DNA from: Clostridiales bacterium CHKCI001
GTDB lineage: Bacteria; Bacillota; Clostridia; Lachnospirales; Lachnospiraceae
Reading direction: 5' to 3'
Assembly (NCBI GenBank): GCA_900045905.1
Contig: FCNS01000028.1
Location: 38,515 to 102,514, forward strand
DNA length: 64,000 bases
Shown: positions 16,956-26,119 of the stretch, piece after piece
How the letters are laid out: each line of letters starts with the position of its first letter
How positions within the stretch are numbered: the first letter of the stretch is position 1
Notes under the pieces: model-generated
Databases searched by the model: none
Told to the model about the DNA's origin: nothing
Seen by the model: the letters and a program-made list of their open reading frames with translations, nothing else
Translations under genes and position numbers: made by a program

Positions 16956-18044
16956 TCACTTCAAAACTGCTGACAGACCTGCTGTCATTTCTTCTTCTGT
17001 CACAGTACGGTCAACAATTCCCTCTCCAATTGCTTTCAACAATATAAATTTAATCTGTCCTGCAATCATTTTCTTATCATTTTTCGTTGCATCCAATACT
17101 TCCTGCTTATCTAATCCACTCACATCTGTTGGAAGGTCAAATAATTGCAGTATCTCTTTTAACTCTTTCACCTGCTCTTCTGTCAAATATCCTCTTTTAC
17201 AACTCATTTGAGCAGCCGCCACCATTCCGATTGCAACACATTCTCCATGATAAAGAGAAAAATCTTTCTTCTTTTCAATTGCATGACCAAGCGTATGACC
17301 TAAGTTTAAAAGAGCCCGCACACTACGTTCAAATGGATCTTCCTCTACAATTACACGCTTTGTGTCACAACTAACCGAAACCATATGAAGAACCGCTTCT
17401 GGTTCTCTATTTTTTATCGCTTGTACATGCTGGCCAATCCATTGATAAAATTCTGGGCGGCGAATTAATCCATACTTGATTACCTCTCCCATACCAGATA
17501 GATAAACGCGGCGATCCAATGTATGAAGTGTAGCTAAATTCATATAAACAAGTTTTGGCATACAAAATGCGCCTACCATATTTTTATATTGATCAAAATC
17601 AACTCCTGTTTTTCCACCTACGCTGCTGTCTACCTGGGCCAGCAATGTAGTAGGAATTTGCACAAACTCAATTCCCCGTAAATACGTTGCTGCTGCAAAC
17701 CCTGTCAAGTCTCCAATTACTCCACCTCCAAGTGCCAGCAGCATATCATTCCGATCAAATTTTGCTTTTATTAAAACAGTATACAAATCTCTTACTGTGT
17801 CCAAAGTTTTATACTGCTCTCCTGCTGGAAATGTAAATACAATTACCTCTCTCACTTGGTTTTCTAACAAGTTTCGTACTTGCTCTGCATAAAGTGGTCC
17901 AATTGTTGTATCAGTTACAATACAGATCCGTTTTTCATCTGCTCCGATTTTTTTTAATTCTGGAACCAATTGCTCAAAGGAATGTTCCATTACAATATCA
18001 TAAATTGGTTTTTCATTTTGATGTACCGTAATTCTATTTTCCAT
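16956..18044 (-). CDS. aroB: 3-dehydroquinate synthase
   Basis: 362 aa, usual length. It catalyses step two of the shikimate pathway using NAD and a divalent metal. GGGVIGDLTGFAAATYLRGI binds NAD, PTTLLAQVDSSVGGKTGVD is the family fingerprint, and the metal ligands lie in MGEVIKYG, NLGHTLGHAIE and YHGECVAIG. AAGGAG precedes the ATG. It lies between ylmH and lspA, where many Firmicutes have divIVA, and is probably co-transcribed with them. Confidence 0.95.
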   Translation of the reverse strand: MENRITVHQNEKPIYDIVMEHSFEQLVPELKKIGADEKRICIVTDTTIGPLYAEQVRNLLENQVREVIVFTFPAGEQYKTLDTVRDLYTVLIKAKFDRNDMLLALGGGVIGDLTGFAAATYLRGIEFVQIPTTLLAQVDSSVGGKTGVDFDQYKNMVGAFCMPKLVYMNLATLHTLDRRVYLSGMGEVIKYGLIRRPEFYQWIGQHVQAIKNREPEAVLHMVSVSCDTKRVIVEEDPFERSVRALLNLGHTLGHAIEKKKDFSLYHGECVAIGMVAAAQMSCKRGYLTEEQVKELKEILQLFDLPTDVSGLDKQEVLDATKNDKKMIAGQIKFILLKAIGEGIVDRTVTEEEMTAGLSAVLK

Positions 18045-18061
18045 AATATACTCCTTTTCTT

Positions 18062-18859
18062 TTATTCATAAACACCTAATCTTACAAAATATCTGCCTTT
18101 TTTGGTCTGATTTTCTTTGCCATAATAAGAAAACTTTCCAAACCCTCTTACAGAAACAATATCTCCCTCTTTCAATGTATAGCTATTCGAAGTAATCATT
18201 TTTCCATTCACAAATACTTTCTCACCTGCAATTAACCCTGTCATTTTGGTTCTGGACGTTCGAAATGCCAATCCAATCATCGCATCTAAACGCTCTGAAG
18301 CAATACTTCCTCTGATTTCTTTTTGCTTTGGCACATACTCAAACGCTTGCATTGGAATCTTTTCGCAACGAACTGGTGTATGACGCACCCGTTCCAAATT
18401 ATTTACAATATAATCACTGATTTCTTCCACGCAGATTACCTTACAACTATTTTTTTCTAAAATTAAATCTCCTAGCTTTCCTCTCACAATCCCTAAATTT
18501 AAGATTGCTCCAAGATAATCTCTATGAGTCAACATCTCTGCAAACTTAGCACTACGTGGCTGAATTTCTACCACATTCAAAAAAAGATTTCCTATTTGTT
18601 CCTCATATGCCTGGTAATATAAAGGAGCCTGGGCAAAAAGTCCGGCTCCTATTGGTGAAAAATATACTTGTTTGCGTTCTGCTAGGGGATATCCTCCGTC
18701 AAGTACATATGTAACTGGCGGTAATTGATCTACAATGGAAAGAAACACATCTTGTTCATTTAAGTTTAAGAAATTACTGAATACAGTACAATCTCTTTGA
18801 TAAGCATTCTGTGCCAGATCCAGCAAATGCTTACATAAAATCTGTTCTTCCTTTGTCAT
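18062..18859 (-). CDS. ylmH: YlmH-type RNA-binding protein, S4 domain
   Basis: 265 aa. An N-terminal YlmH domain (YPLAERKQVYFSP; DYLGAILNLGIVRGKLGDL) is followed by a C-terminal S4 domain (RLDAMIGLAFRTSRTKMTGLI ... GKMITSNSYTLKEGDIVSVRG). Members sit next to sepF in the division cluster, and in Bacillus YlmH is linked to rescue of stalled large subunits. It lies 16 bases after sepF. Confidence 0.9.
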   Translation of the reverse strand: MTKEEQILCKHLLDLAQNAYQRDCTVFSNFLNLNEQDVFLSIVDQLPPVTYVLDGGYPLAERKQVYFSPIGAGLFAQAPLYYQAYEEQIGNLFLNVVEIQPRSAKFAEMLTHRDYLGAILNLGIVRGKLGDLILEKNSCKVICVEEISDYIVNNLERVRHTPVRCEKIPMQAFEYVPKQKEIRGSIASERLDAMIGLAFRTSRTKMTGLIAGEKVFVNGKMITSNSYTLKEGDIVSVRGFGKFSYYGKENQTKKGRYFVRLGVYE

Positions 18860-18875
18860 ACCTTTCTCTTATCTC

Positions 18876-19415
18876 CTACATCGTTAAATTTAAATTAGAT
18901 AAGTTCACACTATCTCCCAGCAGATTAGTAAAATCCCCGGAAAGCTCCACATTCGCAGGAGTTACAATAAAGATTTTTTTAGAAATCTTTTGTAAATTTC
19001 CTCCCATTGTATAGCAAGCACCCGATGAAAAATCAATAATTCTTTGTGCTGCTTCGATATTCATACCTTCCAAATTTAGTACAACGCACTTACCATGCAG
19101 CAATACATCTGCAATTTCACTTGCATCTTCATATCCTTTTGGCATAATCATGCATACTTCTGATTGATTTGAAATCGTCTTAGAAGAGGTTGTCGTTTTC
19201 ATAGGCACCACCTTACTTGTTTTTGCCTTCTTTTTATCATCAATGGAAGTATTCTCTACCTGATTTTCTGACTTCATTTCTGATTTCGTCTGATAATTGG
19301 ATTTGTTTGGATTTTCATAAGCATTACTTTCTTCTTCCTCAATCATATCCTCATCAAAGTCTTCTTCTTCAGGCATTAGTTTTATCTTTCCTAAAAAATC
19401 ATCAAAAAATCCCAT
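18876..19415 (-). CDS. sepF: Cell division protein SepF
   Basis: 179 aa. The amphipathic N-terminal membrane-targeting helix is MGFFDDFLGKIKLM, then an acidic, low-complexity linker (about 15-95). The SepF fold contains VVLNLEGMNIEAAQRIIDFSSGACYTMGG, which polymerises and binds FtsZ. It belongs to the yggS-sepF-ylmH division cluster. Confidence 0.95.
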   Translation of the reverse strand: MGFFDDFLGKIKLMPEEEDFDEDMIEEEESNAYENPNKSNYQTKSEMKSENQVENTSIDDKKKAKTSKVVPMKTTTSSKTISNQSEVCMIMPKGYEDASEIADVLLHGKCVVLNLEGMNIEAAQRIIDFSSGACYTMGGNLQKISKKIFIVTPANVELSGDFTNLLGDSVNLSNLNLTM

Positions 19416-19438
19416 TTCATTTCACTCCTATCTTTATT

Positions 19439-20128
19439 TTAGCGAGTACCAAAAATTCCAGTCCCCACTCTTACCATCGTTGCTCCTTCTTCAATCGCAA
19501 CCTCGTAATCGCCAGTCATACCCATTGATAATTCTGACATACGTATATTATCAATGTTTTTCTTTCCAATGTCAACACACAATTGATGTAATTTCTTAAA
19601 ATATATCCTATTTTCTTCTGGATCTGTTACAAATGGGGCAATTGTCATTAATCCTACAATTTGTATATTTGGAAATGTGGCAATTTCTCTTACTGCTTCT
19701 TCTACCTCTTCCTCCATAAATCCAAATTTTGATTCTTCCCTAGCAACATTTACTTCTAAAAGAATCTTAACTCTTACACCAGCTTTTACCGCTTCTTGAG
19801 AAATCTGTTTTGCCAAACGCACAGTATCTACTGAATGGATGAGTGCTACTTTATCAACAATATACTTTACTTTATTTCGCTGAAGATGTCCAATTAAATG
19901 CCATTCCAAATCAACTGGAAGCTGTGGTATTTTATCACAGAGTTCTTGTACTTTGTTTTCTCCAAACACTGTTTGACCGCATGCAATTGCTTCTTCAATC
20001 ATAGAAACTGGTTTTGTTTTACTAACTGCAATTAACTTCACTTCAGAAGGATTTCTCCCTACTCTTTCACAAGCCTGAAGGATTTTTTCTTTTACTTCAT
20101 TTAGTTGTTCCTGTACCAAATTTAACAC
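19439..20128 (-). CDS. yggS: YggS-family PLP homeostasis protein
   Basis: 229 aa single-domain TIM-barrel PLP-binding protein. KLIAVSKTKP carries the PLP lysine, and FGENKVQEL, LEWHLIGHLQRNK, LLEVNVAREESKFGF, GLMTIAPF and SMGMTGDYEVAIEEGATMVR are all canonical. It buffers pyridoxal phosphate. It starts in the gap after the HlyD-like gene and is probably co-transcribed with sepF. Confidence 0.95.
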   Translation of the reverse strand: MLNLVQEQLNEVKEKILQACERVGRNPSEVKLIAVSKTKPVSMIEEAIACGQTVFGENKVQELCDKIPQLPVDLEWHLIGHLQRNKVKYIVDKVALIHSVDTVRLAKQISQEAVKAGVRVKILLEVNVAREESKFGFMEEEVEEAVREIATFPNIQIVGLMTIAPFVTDPEENRIYFKKLHQLCVDIGKKNIDNIRMSELSMGMTGDYEVAIEEGATMVRVGTGIFGTR

Positions 20129-20155
20129 CTCTCATCCTTATAAAAAACAATTTCT

Positions 20156-21538
20156 TTATTCATACAGAATTGCTCCTTCTGTCGCCTGAGAAGCATCCAA
20201 AACAATTCTGTCGTATGCACCGATTCCATTCGTACCACTGCTGTTAACAATATAATATCTTTCGTCATCCGTTGTTCCAAGGATGTCCGCTGTTTGGAAT
20301 ACACAATATCCTTGATTTACATTGTACACACCTGTCACTGCTGCGGTTTCTCCAATGGTATATTGTTCCGTGCTATCAGGTTTTATAATCATATCCCCTT
20401 GTTGTATCTCATCGGAATCAATATAATATTGTGTCTCAGTTTCACCCATAATTGTAGTTGATACAAATGTAGTATTAGATCCATCTGTTTGCTTATTCAC
20501 ACCATTAACTGATTTTTCTCCGCCTTTTGTCAAATATTCTTTTGGAATTGCAAAGAAGTTTTTCTCTATTACGGCAGAGATCGGAACTTTTAGCCCTGTA
20601 ATATTCTTTTCTACTATACTAAAATCAATATAACGCTGATCTAAATAGGAGGAACCATATTTAGAAAGACGGACTACTCCCATTTGCACATTGTCTGGAG
20701 AAGTAATAATTGAAAAAGCTCCATTTACACTTACTCCCAGTTCATCTAACTTTACTCTTAAATACTGCTTTTCTGCATACAATGCCTCATCCTCTTCGGA
20801 AATTGGAAATGTAATTACAAAAGAATCATCCGCAATACACTTATAAGCAAATTGACCTGCCTCTTGAAACTCTCCTGGTTGAGAAACCTCTTTTTTCCAA
20901 TTTTTCTGATTAAAACATTCCATTGTAACGCTCTCTGGAGTTAAATCTCCATAATTATCCGTCTGATACATAATAAACCCACTTGATGAGGCCTGTATCT
21001 CTGTGAAACCAGAAACTGCTCCTTCTGCTTCCAGCTGTTCTTTTGCTGAAACATTTAGCATCTCCATCACACTTGCATTAATATAGTATTTTTGTTCGGA
21101 TATTTCTTCCATATCCATTGCAGAAAAATTCTGACTAGCAGTTTCTAATGCTGACTTAATCGAAGTAAGGGAGTCTTCATTCATCTCCACTCCATTGGCA
21201 TAAATTCCAGCAAGCAATTTTGAATATTCTCCTGTTGTATCAATTGTCAGCACTGTAGAGCCAATCCTCGCTTTTTTTCCCTCTCGTATATAATAATTTG
21301 TATATCCAGCTGTATCCATATAATAATTTGTCTCTGTTCTAGTTATAATACCAGTATAGGACGAGTCCACTGAACTTGTAATCGGAGGTTCTACTTCAAA
21401 AACTTGTATTTTATTTTGAGTTAAATAACCAACAAGCTGTACAACTAAATAAACTAGAATTGCGCTAAACACAACAGTTATAAAATGGAAACGAGAGGGT
21501 CTCTTATATTTTACAACTTTATTACTTTGCTGTTTCAT
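20156..21538 (-). CDS. HlyD-like membrane-anchored protein of the sepF cluster
   Basis: 460 aa. A basic N-terminus precedes one transmembrane helix (about 19-43) and a large extracytoplasmic part with barrel-sandwich-hybrid features (EGKKARIGSTVLTIDTTGEY; ITGLKVPISAVIEKNFFAIP; QGDMIIKP). Proteins of this type precede yggS-sepF in many Clostridia and are annotated as HlyD-family efflux adaptors. No transporter partner is next to it, so a division-linked role is possible but unproven. It has a GAGGAG site. Confidence 0.75.
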   Translation of the reverse strand: MKQQSNKVVKYKRPSRFHFITVVFSAILVYLVVQLVGYLTQNKIQVFEVEPPITSSVDSSYTGIITRTETNYYMDTAGYTNYYIREGKKARIGSTVLTIDTTGEYSKLLAGIYANGVEMNEDSLTSIKSALETASQNFSAMDMEEISEQKYYINASVMEMLNVSAKEQLEAEGAVSGFTEIQASSSGFIMYQTDNYGDLTPESVTMECFNQKNWKKEVSQPGEFQEAGQFAYKCIADDSFVITFPISEEDEALYAEKQYLRVKLDELGVSVNGAFSIITSPDNVQMGVVRLSKYGSSYLDQRYIDFSIVEKNITGLKVPISAVIEKNFFAIPKEYLTKGGEKSVNGVNKQTDGSNTTFVSTTIMGETETQYYIDSDEIQQGDMIIKPDSTEQYTIGETAAVTGVYNVNQGYCVFQTADILGTTDDERYYIVNSSGTNGIGAYDRIVLDASQATEGAILYE

Positions 21539-21788
21539 GAAACTCCTCCATTATCACCTATGTACTTAAAAATAATTTTTATTTTTTGCACTTATCTTAT
21601 TATATATGTTTTTTTTCCATCTGAAAAGGGGTTTCACAAAATAATACAGAATTTTTTGGAAATATTTAACATAATAAGATAGTGATATTCATGAAACACT
21701 ACTAAAAGAAACAAGAATGAGCTCCTAAATATTTTTACAAAATCAGCTTATTCTCTTTTCAAGTAAATTCATCACATAGGAGGTTACT

Positions 21789-21995
21789 ATGAATTCAAAT
21801 GGATTAGACTACACTGCACTCGCTATTACAATTATTGGAGCAATCAATTGGGGATTGATCGGATTCTTTCGATTTAATCTTGTTTCATTTTTATTCGGAG
21901 ATATGACCTGGCTTTCTCGTATTGTTTATGGACTTGTCGGAATCTGTGGATTATATCTCATTACACTATTTGGTCGTTTAAATACTTCTAAATAG
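21789..21995 (+). CDS. DUF378 small membrane protein
   Basis: 68 aa, two transmembrane helices. The DUF378 signature is readable as LAITIIGAINWGLIGFF then SRIVYGLVGICGLYLIT. Function unknown. AGGAGG lies five bases before the ATG, and a strong terminator follows. It is one of the few plus-strand genes in this half. The 250-base gap upstream is AT-rich with no other feature. Confidence 0.85.
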   Translation: MNSNGLDYTALAITIIGAINWGLIGFFRFNLVSFLFGDMTWLSRIVYGLVGICGLYLITLFGRLNTSK

Positions 21996-22014
21996 TAACA
22001 ATTATTTTCTAACA

Positions 22015-22069
22015 AAAGAAAGGTGTTTTCGGAAACTAATCTTGTTTTCGAAAACACCTTTCTTTTTTA
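22015..22069. terminator. Strong bidirectional terminator
   Basis: AAAGAAAGGTGTTTTCG pairs with CGAAAACACCTTTCTTT, followed by T6 on the plus strand and T-rich sequence on the minus. It separates the convergent DUF378 gene and the P-loop gene. Confidence 0.85.
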
Positions 22070-22489
22070 TTATAAGGAGATAACGATATGTTTTTTGATC
22101 TCATCTGACATGTCTATTTCATCTAGAGATATGCTTACTACAAAATTTACATTATATTTTTCACTAATTTCATCTAATGTAGTAATAGCTTCTGTAATAT
22201 CCTTTCCTTCTAAGTTTGACAGTTTGAGGAAACTATCCAAATACATTTGCTCTAAGTCATGATCTTGAGAAATGATACCACAGATAAATCCTATAAACCC
22301 TTCATAACTTGTAATTGGATACTCAGAAACGTTTATTAAACGAACTTTATTACTTAATTCGTACATGTGCTTCGCACTTTTATCCAAGTAAACAACTGAT
22401 CCTTCTGCTTCTGTAACTGCCTTGTTTACTTTATCTAATAAATATTTTGTTTTACCTTTACCTTTTTTTCCTGAAATAATTTGAACCAT
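22070..22489 (-). CDS. Small P-loop protein of unknown function
   Basis: 139 aa opening MVQIISGKKGKGKTKYLLD with Walker A GKKGKGKTK. The rest (VVYLDKSAKHMYELSNKVRLINVSEYPI; acidic C-terminus) has no Walker B that I can assign with confidence. Short proteins of this form are common single genes in Lachnospiraceae. AGGAGG lies seven bases before the ATG. Role unknown. Confidence 0.7.
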   Translation of the reverse strand: MVQIISGKKGKGKTKYLLDKVNKAVTEAEGSVVYLDKSAKHMYELSNKVRLINVSEYPITSYEGFIGFICGIISQDHDLEQMYLDSFLKLSNLEGKDITEAITTLDEISEKYNVNFVVSISLDEIDMSDEIKKHIVISL

Positions 22490-22543
22490 GTCGATTCCTC
22501 CTTATGTGTTTATTATATTATGTAATTTTAAATTCTAACAACC

Positions 22544-22572
22544 CATAGCTGTCAGTAAACTTAACAGCTATG
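22544..22572. promoter_or_regulatory. Dyad upstream of the P-loop gene
   Basis: CATAGCTGT and ACAGCTATG, nine perfect pairs with an 11-base loop, 55 bases before the start of the P-loop gene. There is no T-run, so an operator is as likely as an RNA stem. Confidence 0.35.
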
Positions 22573-22607
22573 AATTAATTCTCTGTATCAATTATAGTAT
22601 AAATTGC

Positions 22608-22629
22608 AAAAAATCGCAAGATTTTTTTT
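22608..22629. terminator. Terminator after mgsA
   Basis: AAAAAATC-GCAA-GATTTTTT on both strands, 43 bases after the mgsA stop. It closes the long elongation/division gene cluster. Confidence 0.65.
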
Positions 22630-22671
22630 AATTTTTTGGTAAAAAAAGCTTATTTTCACTCCTATTATAGA

Positions 22672-23064
22672 TTATTTATAAGCTTCTCTCCATTCCAAGT
22701 CACCACGCTCTAGGGATCGAATTAAAAGCTCCGCTGTAGAAAGATTCGTGGCCACAGGAATAGAACGATCATCACACAACATAAGTATATTTTTAATATC
22801 TGGCTGTGGCTTGACTGCCTCTGGATCTCTTAAAAAGATCATTAAATCTAATACGTTATTTTCAATCTGAGCTCCAAGCTGTGCATCTCCTCCTAAATTC
22901 CCTGCTAGAAACTTATGAACATTTAAATTTGTAACTTCCTCAATCAACCTTCCTGTTGTTCCTGTCGCATACAAATTATGTTTGCTTAACACGCTGCGGT
23001 ATGCCACACAAAAATTCTGCATCAACTTCTTCTTCGAATCATGAGCCATAAGTCCAACGTTCAT
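22672..23064 (-). CDS. mgsA: Methylglyoxal synthase
   Basis: 130 aa, converts dihydroxyacetone phosphate to methylglyoxal and phosphate. LMAHDSKKKLM, ATGTTGRLIE, GGDAQLGAQI, DLMIFLRDP and the catalytic-Asp and phosphate-binding positions are conserved, along with VATNLSTAELLI. AGGAGG precedes the ATG, ten bases after rodA, so co-transcription is likely. Confidence 0.95.
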   Translation of the reverse strand: MNVGLMAHDSKKKLMQNFCVAYRSVLSKHNLYATGTTGRLIEEVTNLNVHKFLAGNLGGDAQLGAQIENNVLDLMIFLRDPEAVKPQPDIKNILMLCDDRSIPVATNLSTAELLIRSLERGDLEWREAYK

Positions 23065-23074
23065 ATATTACCTC

Positions 23075-24256
23075 CTATTTTAATTCTAATCTTCCTTTTT
23101 GTAGACCAATATTTAGCACAAAACCAATCATCATAAATGAACTTACAAGAGAACTCATTCCTGCACTTACAAAAGGAAGTGGAACTCCTGTATTTGGCAG
23201 TACTAAAGTGGCTACTCCAATATTAATAAAACTCTGTACTCCTAGCAATGCGGCAATACTGCATCCGATGATTAAGCCTCCGACATAATTTGTTGCTCTG
23301 GAAATACGGATACATTCATATACGATCAATCCAATTAAAGCAATGATTAAGACAGAGCCGACAAATCCTAATTCTTCACCTACTACAGCAAAAATAAAAT
23401 CACATTGCTCTTCTGAAAGGAAATTTCCGTTCTTTACTGATTCATAGGTCGTCGTATTCAAACCTTTTCCAAAAAACTGCCCGCTTCCTATCGCCATAAT
23501 GGAGTTTGTCTGTTGATAAACCAAATCTTTATGCTCACTTGGGAAAAAGAAAGCATTAATACGATTTAACTGATGCGGTCTTAAAATATTTTTTTCTACC
23601 AAATCATTCAATATCACCTGATCTGGCTGATATACCGCAAACAACAATATAACTGCCAAGACAGCAACTACTATGGAAACACCGTAAACCCACTTGGAAC
23701 TAATTCCTCCCAAATAGAGCATAACGATTACAGTTACAAATATTACAATTGTAGTGGATAATGCTGGCTGTATTAAGATTAAAGCACATGGAACTGCTGC
23801 AATAACAAGATATAATAATAGTATTGGTATTGTACTGATTTTATCTCGAAATCGACATAAAAACGCAGTTCCAACTAAAATAACCGCAATTTTGGAAAAC
23901 TCCGATGGCTGAATCGTTCCAAATCCTGGTACGGAAATCCATCGTCTTGCACCCAAATAAGTAGTTCCAGCAAACCTTACATAGAGCAGCACCGCTACAT
24001 TAAGAATAAATATAACAACTGCTAATTTTAGTATCTTTTTATAATCAATGAATGAAATAATTACCATACTGATCATTCCGATAATAATTCCTAAAATTTG
24101 CTTTTGCGTTGTATCCAGAAGTCCTTCTTCTACTTCATTCACTGTAGCACTATGAACCATTAGTACTCCGATGATGCTGAGCAGTAAAACATACACAATT
24201 AATCGGAAATCATAGTTTTCTATTTTATATCCTAGTTTTCTAAATATTTTTTTCAT
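23075..24256 (-). CDS. rodA: Rod shape-determining SEDS glycosyltransferase RodA/FtsW family
   Basis: 393 aa, about ten transmembrane helices. It is a SEDS peptidoglycan polymerase working with the class B PBP encoded upstream. Visible motifs are IQPSEFSKIAVIL, SIMAIGSGQFFGKGL, EEQCDFIFAVVGEELGF and LPNTGVPLPFVSAGMSSL. I start at ATG 24256 (AGGA five bases upstream); two more in-frame starts lie within 18 bases. Placement beside minCDE and mrdA favours RodA over FtsW or SpoVE. Confidence 0.9.
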   Translation of the reverse strand: MKKIFRKLGYKIENYDFRLIVYVLLLSIIGVLMVHSATVNEVEEGLLDTTQKQILGIIIGMISMVIISFIDYKKILKLAVVIFILNVAVLLYVRFAGTTYLGARRWISVPGFGTIQPSEFSKIAVILVGTAFLCRFRDKISTIPILLLYLVIAAVPCALILIQPALSTTIVIFVTVIVMLYLGGISSKWVYGVSIVVAVLAVILLFAVYQPDQVILNDLVEKNILRPHQLNRINAFFFPSEHKDLVYQQTNSIMAIGSGQFFGKGLNTTTYESVKNGNFLSEEQCDFIFAVVGEELGFVGSVLIIALIGLIVYECIRISRATNYVGGLIIGCSIAALLGVQSFINIGVATLVLPNTGVPLPFVSAGMSSLVSSFMMIGFVLNIGLQKGRLELK

Positions 24257-24273
24257 AATCATCCTGTCCAATA

Positions 24274-24552
24274 TCAGTGGAGAGACGACGATGGTTTCCT
24301 TCCTCTTATCGGAATATTGGCATATAGCGATTGAGTTTTCCCACCAATATCTCCATCTGCTTCATTTTTTGTAATTCGGATATCAAATCCCTCTGTATCA
24401 ATTAACATATACTTTGATATTACTTGAATAATATCATTTTTTAACATCTCCATCACTTCAGGCGAACAATCTGCTCGTTCGGAGACTAGGAGTAATTTCA
24501 GTCTATCTTTTGCAATGGTACCAGAAGTCTGTTTCTTCGGTGTATGAGTCAT
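24274..24552 (-). CDS. minE: Cell division topological specificity factor MinE
   Basis: 92 aa. AKDRLKLLLVSERADCSPEVMEMLKNDI is the anti-MinCD helix region shortened here to its ends; ISKYMLID follows. It stimulates the MinD ATPase and drives pole-to-pole oscillation or septal placement. It sits 17 bases after minD with AAGGGGG upstream. Confidence 0.9.
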   Translation of the reverse strand: MTHTPKKQTSGTIAKDRLKLLLVSERADCSPEVMEMLKNDIIQVISKYMLIDTEGFDIRITKNEADGDIGGKTQSLYANIPIRGRKPSSSLH

Positions 24553-24569
24553 AGGACTGAACCCCCTTT

Positions 24570-25361
24570 TTATTTCTTATTAAAAATACTTCCAAGTTTC
24601 TTTAAAAATCCTGGTTTTACATCTAAATTCAGCATTTCTACGTTTTCCCCCATAATACGGCGGCTGATATTTAAGAATGCCTGTCCAGCCAATGTATTGC
24701 CGCCAACAAGCGAATCACCGTTATTTGTAGCAATTACTACATGTTCATCATCTGGAATCGCTCCTATAATATTAATGGATAAAATATCCATGACATCATC
24801 AATCGACATCATGTCTCCTCGCTTCACCATATCCATTCGAATACGATTGAGTACCAAATCAATTGGATGAATCTGTGCTGCTTCTAACAGGCCAATAATT
24901 CGGTCTGCATCTCGAATTGCAGATACTTCTGGTGTTGTAACTACAATTGCCCGATCTGCACCTGCAATTGCATTTTTAAATCCCTGTTCAATTCCTGCTG
25001 GACAATCCAACAATACATAATCAAACTCTTCTCTTAATTCATCTGTAAGCTTTTTCATTTGTTCTGGTGTCACTGCTGATTTATCCCTCGTTTGTGCTGA
25101 TGGAAGAAGAGATAGATTCGGATAATTTTTATCCTTAATCAAAGCTTGTTTAATCCGGCAATTTCCCTCCACTACATCTACAAGATTATATACAATCCGA
25201 TTTTCCAATCCAAGCACAACATCCAGATTTCTTAATCCGATATCTGTATCAATTAATACAACCTTATTTCCCAGCTGTGCCAGACCAGTTCCAATGTTTG
25301 CAGAAGCGGTTGTTTTTCCTACTCCGCCTTTTCCAGACGTAATTACGATTACTTCACTCAT
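24570..25361 (-). CDS. minD: Septum site-determining ATPase MinD
   Basis: 263 aa deviant Walker A ATPase. SGKGGVGKTT at 9-18, DTDIGLRNLDVVLGLE, LLDCPAGIEQGF and VLNRIRMDMV are canonical, and the C-terminal amphipathic membrane helix ends FLKKLGSIFNKK. It recruits MinC to the membrane. GGAGG-type site; 32 bases after minC. Confidence 0.96.
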   Translation of the reverse strand: MSEVIVITSGKGGVGKTTASANIGTGLAQLGNKVVLIDTDIGLRNLDVVLGLENRIVYNLVDVVEGNCRIKQALIKDKNYPNLSLLPSAQTRDKSAVTPEQMKKLTDELREEFDYVLLDCPAGIEQGFKNAIAGADRAIVVTTPEVSAIRDADRIIGLLEAAQIHPIDLVLNRIRMDMVKRGDMMSIDDVMDILSINIIGAIPDDEHVVIATNNGDSLVGGNTLAGQAFLNISRRIMGENVEMLNLDVKPGFLKKLGSIFNKK

Positions 25362-25393
25362 GTCTTACTCCTCCTGGATTTTGGTTTTGCCTT

Positions 25394-26104
25394 TTAATAC
25401 ATGACCAACGGTCGAATATGAATGCTGCCTTTTTCGATTCTGGCTATTTGAGGCCCTCCTATATTGGATGGCAGCCTGGCCGCTGGAAGTATCACATTAC
25501 CAATCTTTAAATGAGTCGTTTCCATATCAAGTGCGGCAATAAAAGCTTCTTTCTTTCCTCCTGCCCCCGCATAGGCAGCTCCTTTTAGCGAACCTAAAAT
25601 AACAATATTTCCTCGGGCAATCAGTTTGGCACCATTTTGTATACTTCCCAGCACAACGATACTGGATTCTGATTCTACAATCTGCCCAAAATGCAGTGTG
25701 CCTTTATAAAACTGTCCTTTATTCCCTAAATAACAATCATCTAAGGAGTTCCATTTGTTAACCGACAGATGAGTGGACAAAGTTGTTTTTTTTTCCTTTT
25801 CCTCTTGATACCCTGCCCAATCAACTGCTCGGCGAAATAAATCTTCGGTATCTTTCTCGTTTTGCATAATACAAACGATATTTAACTGGCTGTAAGATTC
25901 AATGATGTCTAGAAGCTCTCTTTGCTGTTCTGTATTTAATACCCTTCCTTCAAACGTAAGAGCCAGACGAACATTGCGAAAAAAATCTGCCGATTTTCCC
26001 AGTTTATCTTTCAATACCTCTTTTAACACATCAAATGGTGCTTCTGGGTCCAGATAAACGGTGATTCCATATCGGTTTCCTTTCAACATAACCAGTTGTT
26101 TCAT
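25394..26104 (-). CDS. minC: Septum site-determining protein MinC
   Basis: 236 aa. The N-terminal FtsZ-inhibiting domain (QLVMLKGNRYGITVYLD) is followed by a C-terminal beta-helix (GQIVESESSIVVLGSIQNGA; GNIVILGSLKGAAYAG; ARLPSNIGGPQIARIEKGSI). I use the ATG at 26104 with GAGG six bases away instead of the slightly longer ORF. It is followed by minD and minE in the classic order. Confidence 0.93.
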   Translation of the reverse strand: MKQLVMLKGNRYGITVYLDPEAPFDVLKEVLKDKLGKSADFFRNVRLALTFEGRVLNTEQQRELLDIIESYSQLNIVCIMQNEKDTEDLFRRAVDWAGYQEEKEKKTTLSTHLSVNKWNSLDDCYLGNKGQFYKGTLHFGQIVESESSIVVLGSIQNGAKLIARGNIVILGSLKGAAYAGAGGKKEAFIAALDMETTHLKIGNVILPAARLPSNIGGPQIARIEKGSIHIRPLVMY

Positions 26105-26119
26105 AATCCACCTCAAATT

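Noticed and set aside
20122..20304. 60-codon minus ORF at the end of the HlyD-like gene
   Set aside because: Out-of-frame shadow of the 460-aa gene, with no site or domain.
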